In this document: positions 25,834 to 34,320 of the stretch, one piece after another
How positions within the stretch are numbered: position 1 is the first letter of the stretch
How the letters are laid out: each line of letters opens with the position of its first letter
Assembly (NCBI GenBank): GCA_900471605.1
Contig: UCEY01000055.1
Span: 1,993 to 65,992, forward strand
Length of the DNA: 64,000 nt
Source: Hyphomicrobiales bacterium
Lineage (GTDB): Bacteria > Pseudomonadota > Alphaproteobacteria > Rhizobiales > Rhizobiaceae
Direction: 5' to 3'
Notes under the pieces: model-generated
Database searches by the model: none
Told to the model about the DNA's origin: nothing
The model's input: only the letters and a program-made list of their open reading frames with translations
Program-made: the position numbers and the translations under genes

Positions 25834-27249
25834 TCAAGCCTTCGTCCCGCCCACCGTCACCTGGTCCATTCTGAGATGCGGCTGGCCGACGCCGACGGGG
25901 ACCCATTGGCCGCCCTTGCCGCAATTGCCGATGCCTGTGTCGAGTTTCATGTCGTTGCCGACCATCGAGACGCGCTTCATCGCATCCGGGCCGTTGCCGA
26001 TCAGCATTGCGCCCTTGATGGCCGGGCCGATCCTGCCGTTCTCGATCATGTAGGCCTCGGTGCAGCCGAACACGAACTTGCCCGAGGTGATGTCTACCTG
26101 GCCACCGCCGAAGGAGACGGCGTAGATGCCCTTCTTCACCGAGGCGATGATCTCTTCCGGGCTTTTGTTGCCGCCGAGCATGTAGGTATTGGTCATCCGC
26201 GGCATCGGCGTATAGGCATAACCCTGCCGGCGGCCGTTGCCGGTCGGGTTGACGCCCATCAGGCGGGCGTTCTGGCGGTCCTGCATGTAGCCGACCAGTT
26301 TGCCGTTCTCGATCAGCACGTTGTAGGCGGACGGCGTGCCTTCGTCGTCGATGGTGAGCGAGCCGCGGCGGTTGTCGATCGTGCCGTCGTCGACGACGGT
26401 GACGCCGGGGGCGGCGACCATTTCACCCAGAAGACCGGCGAAGGCCGAGGTCTTCTTGCGGTTGAAATCGCCTTCCAGCCCGTGGCCGACCGCTTCGTGC
26501 AGCATCACGCCCGGCCAGCCGGAGCCGAGCACCACGTCCATCGTGCCGGCCGGGGCGTCGATGGCCGTCAGGTTGACAAGCGCCTGGCGAAGCGCCTCGT
26601 CGGCGCCGGTCTGCCAGTTGCCTTCGGTGACGAAATCGCCGAACCCGATGCGGCCGCCGGTGCCGAACGAGCCTGATTCCTGCCGGTCGCCGTCACCCAC
26701 GACGACGGAAATGTTGATGCGCGTCATCGGCCGGATGTCCTGCACCCGGTGGCCGTCGGCGCGCAGGATGTCGACCACCTGCCAGCTTGCCGAGACGGTC
26801 GCCGTCACCTGCCGCACCTTGTCGTCCTTGTTGCGCAGATAGGCGTCGATATCGGTGAGCAGCTTCACCTTCTCTTCGAAGCTGGGGCTGCCGATCGGGT
26901 TCTCGTCGCCGTAATATTTCTTGTTGGTGCGCTGGGGCGCTGCGGCATAGGAGCCGGAATAACCCGCGGTCACGGCCCGCACCGCATCCGAGGCGCGCGA
27001 AAGGGCGGCCGCCGAAAGTTCGCCCGCATGCGCGTAGCCGACCGCCTCGCCGGCGACCGAGCGCAGCCCGAACCCCTGGTCGGTATTGAAGGAGCCGCCT
27101 TTCAGGCGGCCGTTGTCGAAGGTCAGCGATTCCGCCTGGGCATGCTCCACGAAAAGCTCGCCGTCGTCGGCGCCGGTAAGCGCCTCGGAAAGGATCGAGC
27201 GCAGCTTGGTCTCGTCGCAGTCGAAAAGATTGAGAAGATCGGTGTTCAT
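25834..27249 (-). CDS. tldD: Metalloprotease TldD
   Basis: TldD forms a heterodimer with TldE/PmbA and cleaves unfolded peptides; in known cases it matures modified peptides and degrades CcdA. The 471-residue product has the zinc motif HExxxH (MLHEAVGHGLEGD) and the family glycine-rich motifs GRRQGYAYTPMPRMTNT and GGGQVDITSG. ATG at 27249 has a strong AAGGAG site 7 nt upstream. The pmbA partner is not in the window, which is usual. Confidence 0.95.
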   Translation of the reverse strand: MNTDLLNLFDCDETKLRSILSEALTGADDGELFVEHAQAESLTFDNGRLKGGSFNTDQGFGLRSVAGEAVGYAHAGELSAAALSRASDAVRAVTAGYSGSYAAAPQRTNKKYYGDENPIGSPSFEEKVKLLTDIDAYLRNKDDKVRQVTATVSASWQVVDILRADGHRVQDIRPMTRINISVVVGDGDRQESGSFGTGGRIGFGDFVTEGNWQTGADEALRQALVNLTAIDAPAGTMDVVLGSGWPGVMLHEAVGHGLEGDFNRKKTSAFAGLLGEMVAAPGVTVVDDGTIDNRRGSLTIDDEGTPSAYNVLIENGKLVGYMQDRQNARLMGVNPTGNGRRQGYAYTPMPRMTNTYMLGGNKSPEEIIASVKKGIYAVSFGGGQVDITSGKFVFGCTEAYMIENGRIGPAIKGAMLIGNGPDAMKRVSMVGNDMKLDTGIGNCGKGGQWVPVGVGQPHLRMDQVTVGGTKA

Positions 27250-27336
27250 GGGATGCTCCTTCGGCGCGGCCCCGTCAGGACATGCGCTCTGTTCCAACCG
27301 ATGTAGGTCCGGGGAGGGGCCGAAGCAAGCCTGTCC

Positions 27337-27825
27337 TCAGATCGCTTTTGCGCTGAGGAAGGCCTGCACCTCCTGCGGCATGGTCCGTCTCGGTACGATG
27401 TTGAAGGCCGACGAGCCGCTGAACAGCATGAACGAAAGCGGCCTCTCCCAGATTTCCGTGACATTGGGCCAGTTCAGCCGGCCGTCGCCGAGATCGGAAT
27501 TGATGCCGAACCCTTCCGCATCGATGGTGATCTCGGCTCTGCGATCGGTCATGCGATTGTAGCGGCGGAAGGCGTTGGCGGAATGGGCGCGCCAGACCAC
27601 GGCGCTGAAAAGCGCCGGAAAGCAGGCGACGACGAAAGCAAGCAGCGCGAGGGTGAAATTGCCCTGGAAGAGGAGGACCACGCCGGCGACGACGACCAGT
27701 CCCGCCGCTGCCCACTTCAGCTTCTGCTCCCGCATGGTGCGCTCTATGACGAAGACGCGGACCGCATCTCGCACCACCTCGTCGTCGAAGCGGACGGTAA
27801 AGGTATGGCTGCCGTGAAGCTCCAT
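27337..27825 (-). CDS. YcxB-like small membrane protein
   Basis: The 162-residue product has two adjacent hydrophobic helices (WAAAGLVVVAGVVLLF and FTLALLAFVVACFPALF) at about residues 38-75, then a cytoplasmic beta-rich tail (ITIDAEGFGINSDLGDGRLN, then WPNVTEIWER) that fits the YcxB-like domain. Members have no firmly known role. It sits between tldD and ialB in the same direction, 28 nt after the end of ialB. Confidence 0.76.
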   Translation of the reverse strand: MELHGSHTFTVRFDDEVVRDAVRVFVIERTMREQKLKWAAAGLVVVAGVVLLFQGNFTLALLAFVVACFPALFSAVVWRAHSANAFRRYNRMTDRRAEITIDAEGFGINSDLGDGRLNWPNVTEIWERPLSFMLFSGSSAFNIVPRRTMPQEVQAFLSAKAI

Positions 27826-27853
27826 GACGGATCGTCTCTCTATTATAGAGTGA

Positions 27854-28501
27854 TCACGGAAGCGCGTCGTAGCCAGGGCCGAAGCCGGTCAGCTCGATCG
27901 GAATGCCGACCCGGTCCTGGTCGGCGGATTCGCGCAGCGCAAAGACGGCGGCCTTGCCGGCGCGCAGGATGCGCATCAGCTCCTCGTCGATCTCCACTTC
28001 CACATAGCAGCCCTCGGAGAAGCAGCGGGTGAAATAGGCGCGGCCGATATTGTTGTTGTCGACATAGAGTTCCATGCCGTCCTTGAGGAGCACGCCGAGC
28101 GGCGCGAGGATGCGCAGGATGCGCGCCTTGCGGTCCGCCGTCTTCAGCACCACCACCGACAGGCCGACTTCCGGCCGGTCCTCGGCGATCACGTTCTGCA
28201 TCAGCGCGCATTGTTCGGCGGACGCGCCAGCCGGCCGGTCGCAGATGATCGACCATGCACCGTGGTTCTCGCGCACATTGCCCGGCGGCTGCGCCTGCTG
28301 TCCCGGCTGCTGGGCCTGTCCGCCGTTCGGGGCCGGCCGGGGCGGCTGCGGAGCGGGTTTGGCGCCCGGTGTCGGCTGTTGGGCCGGCTGGGGTGCCGCG
28401 GGCCGCGGGCCGGGCTGTGGCTGCTGCGCCAACGCGGGAAGCGAAACGGCGGCTGCAAGCATCACGGCTAGACCGGCGCAGATCAGGGAGGGACGACCCA
28501 T
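27854..28501 (-). CDS. Invasion-associated locus B (IalB) family exported protein
   Basis: A 215-residue protein with a signal peptide (CAGLAVMLAAAVSLPALAQ) and a Pro/Gln-rich linker (about residues 25-75), followed by the IalB domain: ENHGAWSIICDRP, CALMQNV, LEV-type strands and the paired Cys residues in CFSEGCYVEVEID that probably form a disulfide. IalB was named in Bartonella, but homologues are widespread in free-living alphaproteobacteria. I chose ATG at 28501 because it begins the signal peptide and has AGAGG upstream. Its neighbours, tldD and ctaC, match the usual rhizobial order. Confidence 0.86.
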   Translation of the reverse strand: MGRPSLICAGLAVMLAAAVSLPALAQQPQPGPRPAAPQPAQQPTPGAKPAPQPPRPAPNGGQAQQPGQQAQPPGNVRENHGAWSIICDRPAGASAEQCALMQNVIAEDRPEVGLSVVVLKTADRKARILRILAPLGVLLKDGMELYVDNNNIGRAYFTRCFSEGCYVEVEIDEELMRILRAGKAAVFALRESADQDRVGIPIELTGFGPGYDALP

Positions 28502-28911
28502 GGAAACCTCTGGAAGACGAATCAGTGCGGCTATTCTTGTCGTTCGCTGGACGAAATGAAAAGCCCTGACCTCTTTCCAGTGGAGTACGGCGAAAGTGGG
28601 ACCCGCCAGGGCGCGTGGCGCAGCCGACACTATCGCCAAGAAAACACCGGATTTTGGCGGAAGTCCGGTCTATAGTATCGCTGCAAAGGGTGTGAAAGGC
28701 CTGTGGAATATGGCCTCGGCCCGGCAAAAGGCCGATATGTAGCCGGTGATTATGGCACGATTCCGGGCTTCTCCGGGAGGCGCAAAAATGCCGCACGGGC
28801 TTTTCCCGCCAGATATTGCGGCGGCAGGCAAACTGTGATTGAAGCAGACCATATAGCTTGGATTCTGCGTTCGGTTTGATCGAGATCAGACGCATGGGGA
28901 GATATTTAGTG
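28502..28911. other. Divergent intergenic region between ialB and ctaC
   Basis: About 410 bases separate the start of ialB from the start of ctaC and must hold both promoters. Short A/T-richer patches occur near 28672-28680 (CTATAGTATC) and 28848-28858 (CATATAGC). I could not find a convincing promoter pair, an operator or an RNA gene. Short open frames here show no recognisable protein. Confidence 0.45.
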
Positions 28912-29796
28912 ATGAACAGGGCTTTTGCAGTGATGACGGCGCTCATCTGTCTGCTCTTTGCTTCCGCAGGTTTTGCGGACCAGCCGCATCCGTGGCAGAT
29001 TGATTTCCAGGCGGCCGCGACGCCGATCATGCACCAGATCCGCTGGTTCAACCATTATACCCTGTGGTTCATCGTGCCGGTCACGCTGCTGGTTCTGGCC
29101 CTTCTGGTCGTCGTGGTGGTGAAGTTCCGTGCCAGCGCCAATCCGGTGCCGTCGCGGACGAGCCACAATACGGCGATCGAGATCATCTGGACGCTTGGTC
29201 CGGTCCTCATCCTCTTCTTCCTCGCCATCCCCTCCTTCAACCTGCTGAATGCCCAGCTCGAAATTCCGGACTCGGACATGACCGTCAAGGCCACCGCCAC
29301 CCAGTGGCAGTGGAACTATGAGTACGAAGGCACGCCGGCGCCGGTCGCCTTCGACAGTTTCATGCTGAAGGATCAGGACCGCGCTGCTGCCGGCAAGACC
29401 GATCCTGCCGTTTATCCCCGTCTTCTCGCCGTCGACAACGAAATGATCATCCCGGTCAACAAGACCGTGCGCATGCTGGTGACCGCTGCTCCGTCCGACG
29501 TCATCCACGCCTTCGCAATGCCGGCTTTCGGGGTCAAGATCGACGCCGTTCCGGGCCGCCTGAACGAAACCTGGTTCAAGGCTGAAAAGGAAGGTCTCTA
29601 TTACGGCCAGTGCTCCGAGCTGTGCGGCAAGGACCATGCGTTCATGCCGATCGCCATCCGGGTCGTTTCGGAAGACAAGTACAAGACGTGGCTCGCAGCT
29701 GCCGCGACCGACCTGCCGGGTGCCTATAAGGCTCTCGTGGCGTCGGTCGACAAGCCGGCCGGCAATTTTGCCGTCGCGGCCAACGAATCCAAGTAA
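28912..29796 (+). CDS. ctaC: Cytochrome c oxidase subunit II (CtaC)
   Basis: Subunit II accepts electrons from cytochrome c through the dinuclear CuA centre. The 294-residue product has a signal peptide (about residues 1-22), two membrane helices (YTLWFIVPVTLLVLALLVVV and LGPVLILFFLAIPS) and a periplasmic cupredoxin domain. The CuA ligands lie in QCSELCGKDHAFMP (Cys, Cys, His, Met), with an earlier His in DVIHAFAMPAFG. TQWQWNYEYEG is the aromatic electron-entry motif. I chose ATG 28912, which starts a clean signal peptide behind GGGGAG; ATG 28894 is an alternative. First gene of the oxidase operon. Confidence 0.95.
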   Translation: MNRAFAVMTALICLLFASAGFADQPHPWQIDFQAAATPIMHQIRWFNHYTLWFIVPVTLLVLALLVVVVVKFRASANPVPSRTSHNTAIEIIWTLGPVLILFFLAIPSFNLLNAQLEIPDSDMTVKATATQWQWNYEYEGTPAPVAFDSFMLKDQDRAAAGKTDPAVYPRLLAVDNEMIIPVNKTVRMLVTAAPSDVIHAFAMPAFGVKIDAVPGRLNETWFKAEKEGLYYGQCSELCGKDHAFMPIAIRVVSEDKYKTWLAAAATDLPGAYKALVASVDKPAGNFAVAANESK

Positions 29797-29814
29797 TACA
29801 GAGGAGTGAGGACA

Positions 29815-31521
29815 ATGGCTGGACATTCCGCTCACGACGATCACGCTCATGCTCGCACCTCTCACGATGACGCGCATGCTCACGACGATCATCACGATCA
29901 TTCGCACACGCCGACTTTTGCTCAGCGTTGGCTGTTTTCGACCAACCACAAGGACATCGGCACGCTCTATCTGATCTTCGCGATCTTCGCGGGCATCGTC
30001 GGCGGCCTTCTGTCGGTCGCCATGCGCATGGAGCTGCAGGAGCCGGGCATCCAGATCTTCCACGGTCTGGCTTCCATGGTCTACGGCTTCGAGGGTGATG
30101 CTGCCATCGACGGCGGCAAGCACATGTTCAACGTGTTCACCACCGGCCATGCGCTGATCATGATCTTCTTCATGGTCATGCCGGCGATGATCGGCGGTTT
30201 CGCCAACTGGATGGTGCCGATCATGATCGGCGCGCCGGACATGGCCTTCCCGCGCCTGAACAACATTTCCTTCTGGCTGATCGTGCCGGCATTCCTGCTG
30301 CTGCTGCTGTCGATGTTCGTCGAAGGCCCGGCAGGCGCCTACGGCGTCGGCGGCGGCTGGACGATGTATCCGCCGCTTGCGACCATGGGTCACCCGGGTC
30401 CGGCGGTCGATCTTGCGATCTTCTCGCTGCACGTCGCCGGCGCGTCCTCGATCCTCGGCGCGATCAACTTCATCACCACGATCCTCAACATGCGCGCTCC
30501 GGGCATGACGCTGCACAAGATGCCGCTGTTCGCCTGGGCCGTTCTGGTCACCGCATTCCTGCTGCTGCTGTCGCTGCCGGTTCTGGCGGGCGCCATCACC
30601 ATGCTTCTGACCGACCGCAACTTCGGCACGACCTTCTTCGCGCCGGAAGGCGGCGGCGACCCGATCCTCTACCAGCATCTGTTCTGGTTCTTCGGCCACC
30701 CGGAAGTGTACATCCTGATCCTGCCCGGCTTCGGCATCATCAGCCACATCGTCTCGACCTTCTCGAAAAAGCCGGTCTTCGGTTATCTCGGCATGGCCTA
30801 CGCCATGGTCGCGATCGGCGCCGTCGGCTTCATCGTCTGGGCCCATCACATGTACACGGTCGGCATGTCGCTCGACGCGCAGCGCTACTTCGTCTTCGCG
30901 ACGATGGTCATCGCGGTTCCGACCGGCATCAAGATCTTCTCCTGGATCGCGACGATGTGGGGCGGCTCGCTGACCTTCTCGACACCGATGATCTGGGCGA
31001 TCGGCTTCATCTTCCTGTTCACCGTCGGTGGCGTCACGGGCGTCCAGCTCGCCAATGCCGGCCTCGACCGCTCGCTGCATGACACCTATTACGTCGTGGC
31101 CCACTTCCACTACGTTCTGTCGCTCGGCGCCGTTTTCGCGATCTTCGCGGCCTGGTACTACTGGTTCCCGAAAATGTTCGGCTACATGTACAGCCAGCGG
31201 ATCGGCAACCTGCATTTCTGGGTCATGTTCATCGGCGTGAACCTGGTGTTCTTCCCGCAGCACTTCCTCGGCCTCGCCGGCATGCCGCGCCGCTACATCG
31301 ACTATCCGGATGCCTTCGCCGGCTGGAACTACGTTTCTTCCGTTGGCTCCTACATCTCCTTCGTCGGTGTGCTGATCTTCCTCTTCGGCGTCTGGGAAGC
31401 CTTCGCCAAGAAGCGCGTTGCCGGCGACAATCCGTGGGGCGAAGGTGCGACCACTCTGGAATGGCAGCTGTCTTCGCCGCCGCCGTACCACCAGTGGGAA
31501 CAGCTGCCGCGCATCAAGTAA
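29815..31521 (+). CDS. ctaD: Cytochrome c oxidase subunit I (CtaD)
   Basis: This 568-residue, twelve-helix subunit carries heme a, heme a3 and CuB and reduces oxygen. WFFGHPEVYILILPGFG holds the CuB His and the cross-linked Tyr, and YYVVAHFHYVLSLG holds the heme ligands. The extreme N-terminus is very His-rich: 11 His in the first 31 residues, before the conserved FSTNHKDIGTLYLIF. The ATG follows GAGGAGTGAGGACA. It lies 18 nt after ctaC. Sequence features indicate an aa3-type A-family enzyme. Confidence 0.96.
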   Translation: MAGHSAHDDHAHARTSHDDAHAHDDHHDHSHTPTFAQRWLFSTNHKDIGTLYLIFAIFAGIVGGLLSVAMRMELQEPGIQIFHGLASMVYGFEGDAAIDGGKHMFNVFTTGHALIMIFFMVMPAMIGGFANWMVPIMIGAPDMAFPRLNNISFWLIVPAFLLLLLSMFVEGPAGAYGVGGGWTMYPPLATMGHPGPAVDLAIFSLHVAGASSILGAINFITTILNMRAPGMTLHKMPLFAWAVLVTAFLLLLSLPVLAGAITMLLTDRNFGTTFFAPEGGGDPILYQHLFWFFGHPEVYILILPGFGIISHIVSTFSKKPVFGYLGMAYAMVAIGAVGFIVWAHHMYTVGMSLDAQRYFVFATMVIAVPTGIKIFSWIATMWGGSLTFSTPMIWAIGFIFLFTVGGVTGVQLANAGLDRSLHDTYYVVAHFHYVLSLGAVFAIFAAWYYWFPKMFGYMYSQRIGNLHFWVMFIGVNLVFFPQHFLGLAGMPRRYIDYPDAFAGWNYVSSVGSYISFVGVLIFLFGVWEAFAKKRVAGDNPWGEGATTLEWQLSSPPPYHQWEQLPRIK

Positions 31522-31587
31522 GCGGATCTTTCGAAAAGGGGCATCGCGTCGACCGCGATGCCCTGGAATACCAGGCAGGACGGTTCA

Positions 31588-32544
31588 ATGACGGTTATCG
31601 ACAATCACGACGCCCTTGGCACCGATGGAGGCTTGCGCCTCTCGGAAGCGGGTGCGCGCGATTTCTTCGAACTGCTGAAGCCGCGGGTGATGTCGCTCGT
31701 GGTCTTCACCGCATTCGCCGGCCTCATCCTCGCGCCCGGCCAGATCAATCCGGTCCTCGGCGTGATTTCCATTCTCTGCATCGCCGTCGGCGCCGGCGCC
31801 TCCGGGGCGCTGAACATGTGGTATGACGCCGATATCGACGCGGTCATGACCCGCACCGCCAGGCGCCCGATCCCGGCAGGCCGCATCCTGCCCCAGGAAG
31901 CGCTCGCCTTCGGCCTGACGCTCTCGGTCTTCTCGGTCGTCATCCTCGGCCTCGCGGTCAACTGGTTTGCCGCCGGCCTGCTCGCCTTCACCATCTTCTT
32001 CTACGCGGTCGTCTATACGATGTGGCTGAAGCGCTCGACGCCGCAGAACATCGTCATCGGCGGTGCCTCCGGCGCTTTCCCGCCGATGATCGGCTGGGCC
32101 TGCGTGACGGGCGGCGTTTCGCTGGACAGCATTCTCCTGTTCCTGATCATCTTCCTGTGGACGCCGGCGCATTTCTGGGCTCTCGCGCTGTTCAAGATGC
32201 GGGACTACGGCTCGGTCGGCGTGCCGATGATGCCGAATGTCGCGGGCGAATCCTCCACCAAGAACCAGATCGTCGCCTATGCGGTGCTGACTGCGGCAAT
32301 TGCCGTCGCTCCGACCTTCACCGGTCTTGCCGGCCTCGGCTACGGCATCTTCGCAGCCGTGCTCGGCGCGATCTTCGTCATCTGTTCCATCGCCGTCCGG
32401 CGCATGCCCGACGGCGACGAGAAGATGATGCCGGCGAAGAAGATGTTCGCCTATTCGATCTTTTATCTGTTCGCGATCTTCTCTGGCCTGCTGGCCGACC
32501 GGCTGCTGGCGGGGCTGCCGCAGCTCCTCGGAGGTTTGCTGTAA
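31588..32544 (+). CDS. ctaB: Protoheme IX farnesyltransferase CtaB
   Basis: CtaB attaches farnesyl to heme B to form heme O, the first step to heme A for the oxidase encoded alongside. The 318-residue membrane protein is of the UbiA prenyltransferase family: NMWYDADIDAVMTRT gives the first Asp-rich motif and KMRDYGSVGVPMMPN the second. About nine hydrophobic helices are seen. ATG 31588 follows CAGGACGG. The stop codon overlaps the next start (TAATG). Confidence 0.94.
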   Translation: MTVIDNHDALGTDGGLRLSEAGARDFFELLKPRVMSLVVFTAFAGLILAPGQINPVLGVISILCIAVGAGASGALNMWYDADIDAVMTRTARRPIPAGRILPQEALAFGLTLSVFSVVILGLAVNWFAAGLLAFTIFFYAVVYTMWLKRSTPQNIVIGGASGAFPPMIGWACVTGGVSLDSILLFLIIFLWTPAHFWALALFKMRDYGSVGVPMMPNVAGESSTKNQIVAYAVLTAAIAVAPTFTGLAGLGYGIFAAVLGAIFVICSIAVRRMPDGDEKMMPAKKMFAYSIFYLFAIFSGLLADRLLAGLPQLLGGLL

Positions 32545-32681
32545 TGGAAACCGTCAAGCTTAGCGAAGCCCAGAGGAAGTCGCGCCGCAACCGCAATATC
32601 GCGCTCGGCGTGGTTCTCGCCGGGCTCGTGGTGCTCTTCTACATCATGACGCTGGTGAAGATCGGCGGAGTCGGGAACTAG
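32544..32681 (+). CDS. coxF: CoxF small membrane protein of the oxidase operon
   Basis: A 45-residue protein with a basic N-terminus (KLSEAQRKSRRNRNIALG) and one membrane helix (VVLAGLVVLFYIMTLVKI). Its size, sequence type and position between ctaB and ctaG match the CoxF proteins of alphaproteobacterial oxidase operons. Its role in assembly is not well defined. The ATG overlaps the TAA of ctaB, and the stop is only 10 nt before the ctaG start, so the three are translationally linked. It is easily missed by gene callers because of size. Confidence 0.88.
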   Translation: METVKLSEAQRKSRRNRNIALGVVLAGLVVLFYIMTLVKIGGVGN

Positions 32682-32691
32682 GGTGGAAGCG

Positions 32692-33327
32692 ATGACGGAC
32701 GTCAATCAGAACGGTCAGGCAAAGCGGGTCAGCAACAGCGCGATCTTCGCCGGCTGCGCCGTTTTCGTCGCCGGCATGGTCGGCGCCGCCTATGCGTCCG
32801 TGCCGCTCTACCGGCTTTTCTGCCAGGTCACCGGCTACAACGGCACGACCCAGCGCGTCGAGCAGTATTCCGACAAGATCCTGAACAAGCCGATCCAGGT
32901 GACGTTCGACGCCAATATCTCGCCGGGCCTGAACTGGGAGTTCAAGCCGGCCAAGGCCGTGAACCCGAAGATCGGCGAGACCGTGCAGATCGAATATACC
33001 GCGACCAACCGCTCGTCGAAGCCGACGACGGGAAGCGCCGTGTTCAACGTGACGCCGATGGAAGCGGGCGCCTATTTCAACAAGGTCGAGTGCTTCTGCT
33101 TCACCGAGCAGACGCTGCAGCCCGGCCAGTCGGTTCAGATGCCGGTGGTGTTCTTCGTTGACCCGGAGCTCGCCACGGCACCAGAGACCAAGAACATCAA
33201 AACGATCACCCTGTCCTACACCTTCTATCCGAGCGAGCCGTCGAAACCGGTCGCCGCTCTGCCGGAAGGCCAGAAGGCAGGCGCCCCGAAGACGGGCGCC
33301 CAGAACACAGGCGTGGGGAAACTTTAA
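32692..33327 (+). CDS. ctaG: Cytochrome c oxidase assembly protein CtaG (Cox11)
   Basis: Cox11-type CtaG delivers copper to the CuB site of subunit I. The 211-residue product has one N-terminal membrane helix (AIFAGCAVFVAGMVGAAYA), the conserved SVPLYRLFCQVTGYNGTTQ, and the copper-binding CFCF motif (KVECFCFTEQTL) in its periplasmic immunoglobulin-like domain. I chose ATG 32692, behind GGTGGAAG; an in-frame GTG lies 9 nt earlier. The C-terminal tail is rich in Gly, Ala and Lys and is probably flexible. Confidence 0.95.
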   Translation: MTDVNQNGQAKRVSNSAIFAGCAVFVAGMVGAAYASVPLYRLFCQVTGYNGTTQRVEQYSDKILNKPIQVTFDANISPGLNWEFKPAKAVNPKIGETVQIEYTATNRSSKPTTGSAVFNVTPMEAGAYFNKVECFCFTEQTLQPGQSVQMPVVFFVDPELATAPETKNIKTITLSYTFYPSEPSKPVAALPEGQKAGAPKTGAQNTGVGKL

Positions 33328-33376
33328 GAGGATTCGCCTTAACTGGCGAAGCAGGCATTCATCCGGGGATTCTGAC

Positions 33377-34252
33377 ATGGCCGACGCGCATCAGAAAAAT
33401 CACGACTACCACATCATCGATCCGAGCCCGTGGCCGATCCTGGCCTCGATCGGCGCCTTCGTCCTGACCTTCGGCGGGGTGGGCTACATGCGCTATCTGC
33501 ATGGCGGCCAGTTCCACATCTTCGGTCTCGACCTTGCGACCCCGTGGATCTTCTTCATCGGCCTCGCCATCATCCTCTATACGATGATCGGCTGGTGGTC
33601 GGACACCATCAAGGAAGGCAATTCGGGCGCCCATACCCGCGTGGTCTCCCTGCACCTGCGCTACGGCATGATCATGTTCATCGCTTCCGAAGTGATGTTC
33701 TTCGTCGCCTGGTTCTGGGCCTTCTTCGATGCGAGCCTCTATGCCAACGAGGCGATCCAGGCGACCCGCGTCGAGTTCCTCGGCGGTCAGTGGCCGCCGA
33801 AGGGCGTCGAAGTGCTCGATCCCTGGCACCTGCCGATCTACAACACGGTCATCCTGCTGCTGTCGGGCACCTGCGTCACCTGGGCTCATCACGCGCTGCT
33901 GCATGGCGACCGCAAGGGCCTGGTCACCGGTCTCGCGCTGACCGTCGCACTCGGCATCCTGTTCTCCTGCGTCCAGGCATACGAATACGTCCACGCTCCG
34001 TTCGCGTTCTCCAACTCGATCTACGGCGCGACCTTCTTCATGGCGACCGGCTTCCACGGTTTCCACGTGCTGATCGGCACCATCTTCCTGCTGGTCTGCC
34101 TGCTGCGCGCCGTCAACGGAGGCTTCACGCCCACCAAGCACTTCGGCTTCGAAGCCGCCGCCTGGTACTGGCACTTCGTCGACGTGGTCTGGCTGTTCCT
34201 CTTCTTCGCCATCTACATCTGGGGCGGCTGGGGCGCACCGGTTCACGGCTGA
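33377..34252 (+). CDS. ctaE: Cytochrome c oxidase subunit III (CtaE)
   Basis: The 291-residue, seven-helix subunit III stabilises the oxidase core. It begins with KNHDYHIIDPSPWPILASIG, a typical alphaproteobacterial start, and contains RYGMIMFIASEVMFFVAWFW, TCVTWAHHALLHGDR and GFHGFHVLIGTIFL, which are conserved in the family. The C-terminal AWYWHFVDVVWLFLF is also canonical. A GGGGA ribosome site precedes the ATG. A terminator hairpin follows 22 nt after the stop, so most oxidase transcripts may end here. Confidence 0.95.
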   Translation: MADAHQKNHDYHIIDPSPWPILASIGAFVLTFGGVGYMRYLHGGQFHIFGLDLATPWIFFIGLAIILYTMIGWWSDTIKEGNSGAHTRVVSLHLRYGMIMFIASEVMFFVAWFWAFFDASLYANEAIQATRVEFLGGQWPPKGVEVLDPWHLPIYNTVILLLSGTCVTWAHHALLHGDRKGLVTGLALTVALGILFSCVQAYEYVHAPFAFSNSIYGATFFMATGFHGFHVLIGTIFLLVCLLRAVNGGFTPTKHFGFEAAAWYWHFVDVVWLFLFFAIYIWGGWGAPVHG

Positions 34253-34273
34253 TCCCGGGGACAGGAATTCAAG

Positions 34274-34298
34274 GAAGGGCGGCGATGAGCCGCCCTTC
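34274..34298 (+). terminator. Terminator hairpin between ctaE and SURF1 gene
   Basis: A perfect 10-bp stem GAAGGGCGGC/GCCGCCCTTC with a 5-nt loop (GATGA) is followed by TGCTTTTCG. It lies 21 nt after the ctaE stop and 22 nt before the SURF1 start. It probably reduces rather than abolishes read-through into the SURF1, DUF1304 and ispH genes. Confidence 0.75.
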
Positions 34299-34320
34299 TG
34301 CTTTTCGAGGACTGGAATGA

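Noticed and set aside
27836..27848. CTCTATTATAGAG palindrome between ialB and the YcxB-like gene as an operator
   Set aside because: Short, A/T-rich and unmatched to a known regulator; could be chance.
28906..31491. Open frame of 861 codons opposite ctaC and ctaD
   Set aside because: Shadow; its Asp/Arg/His richness mirrors the antisense codons of membrane proteins.
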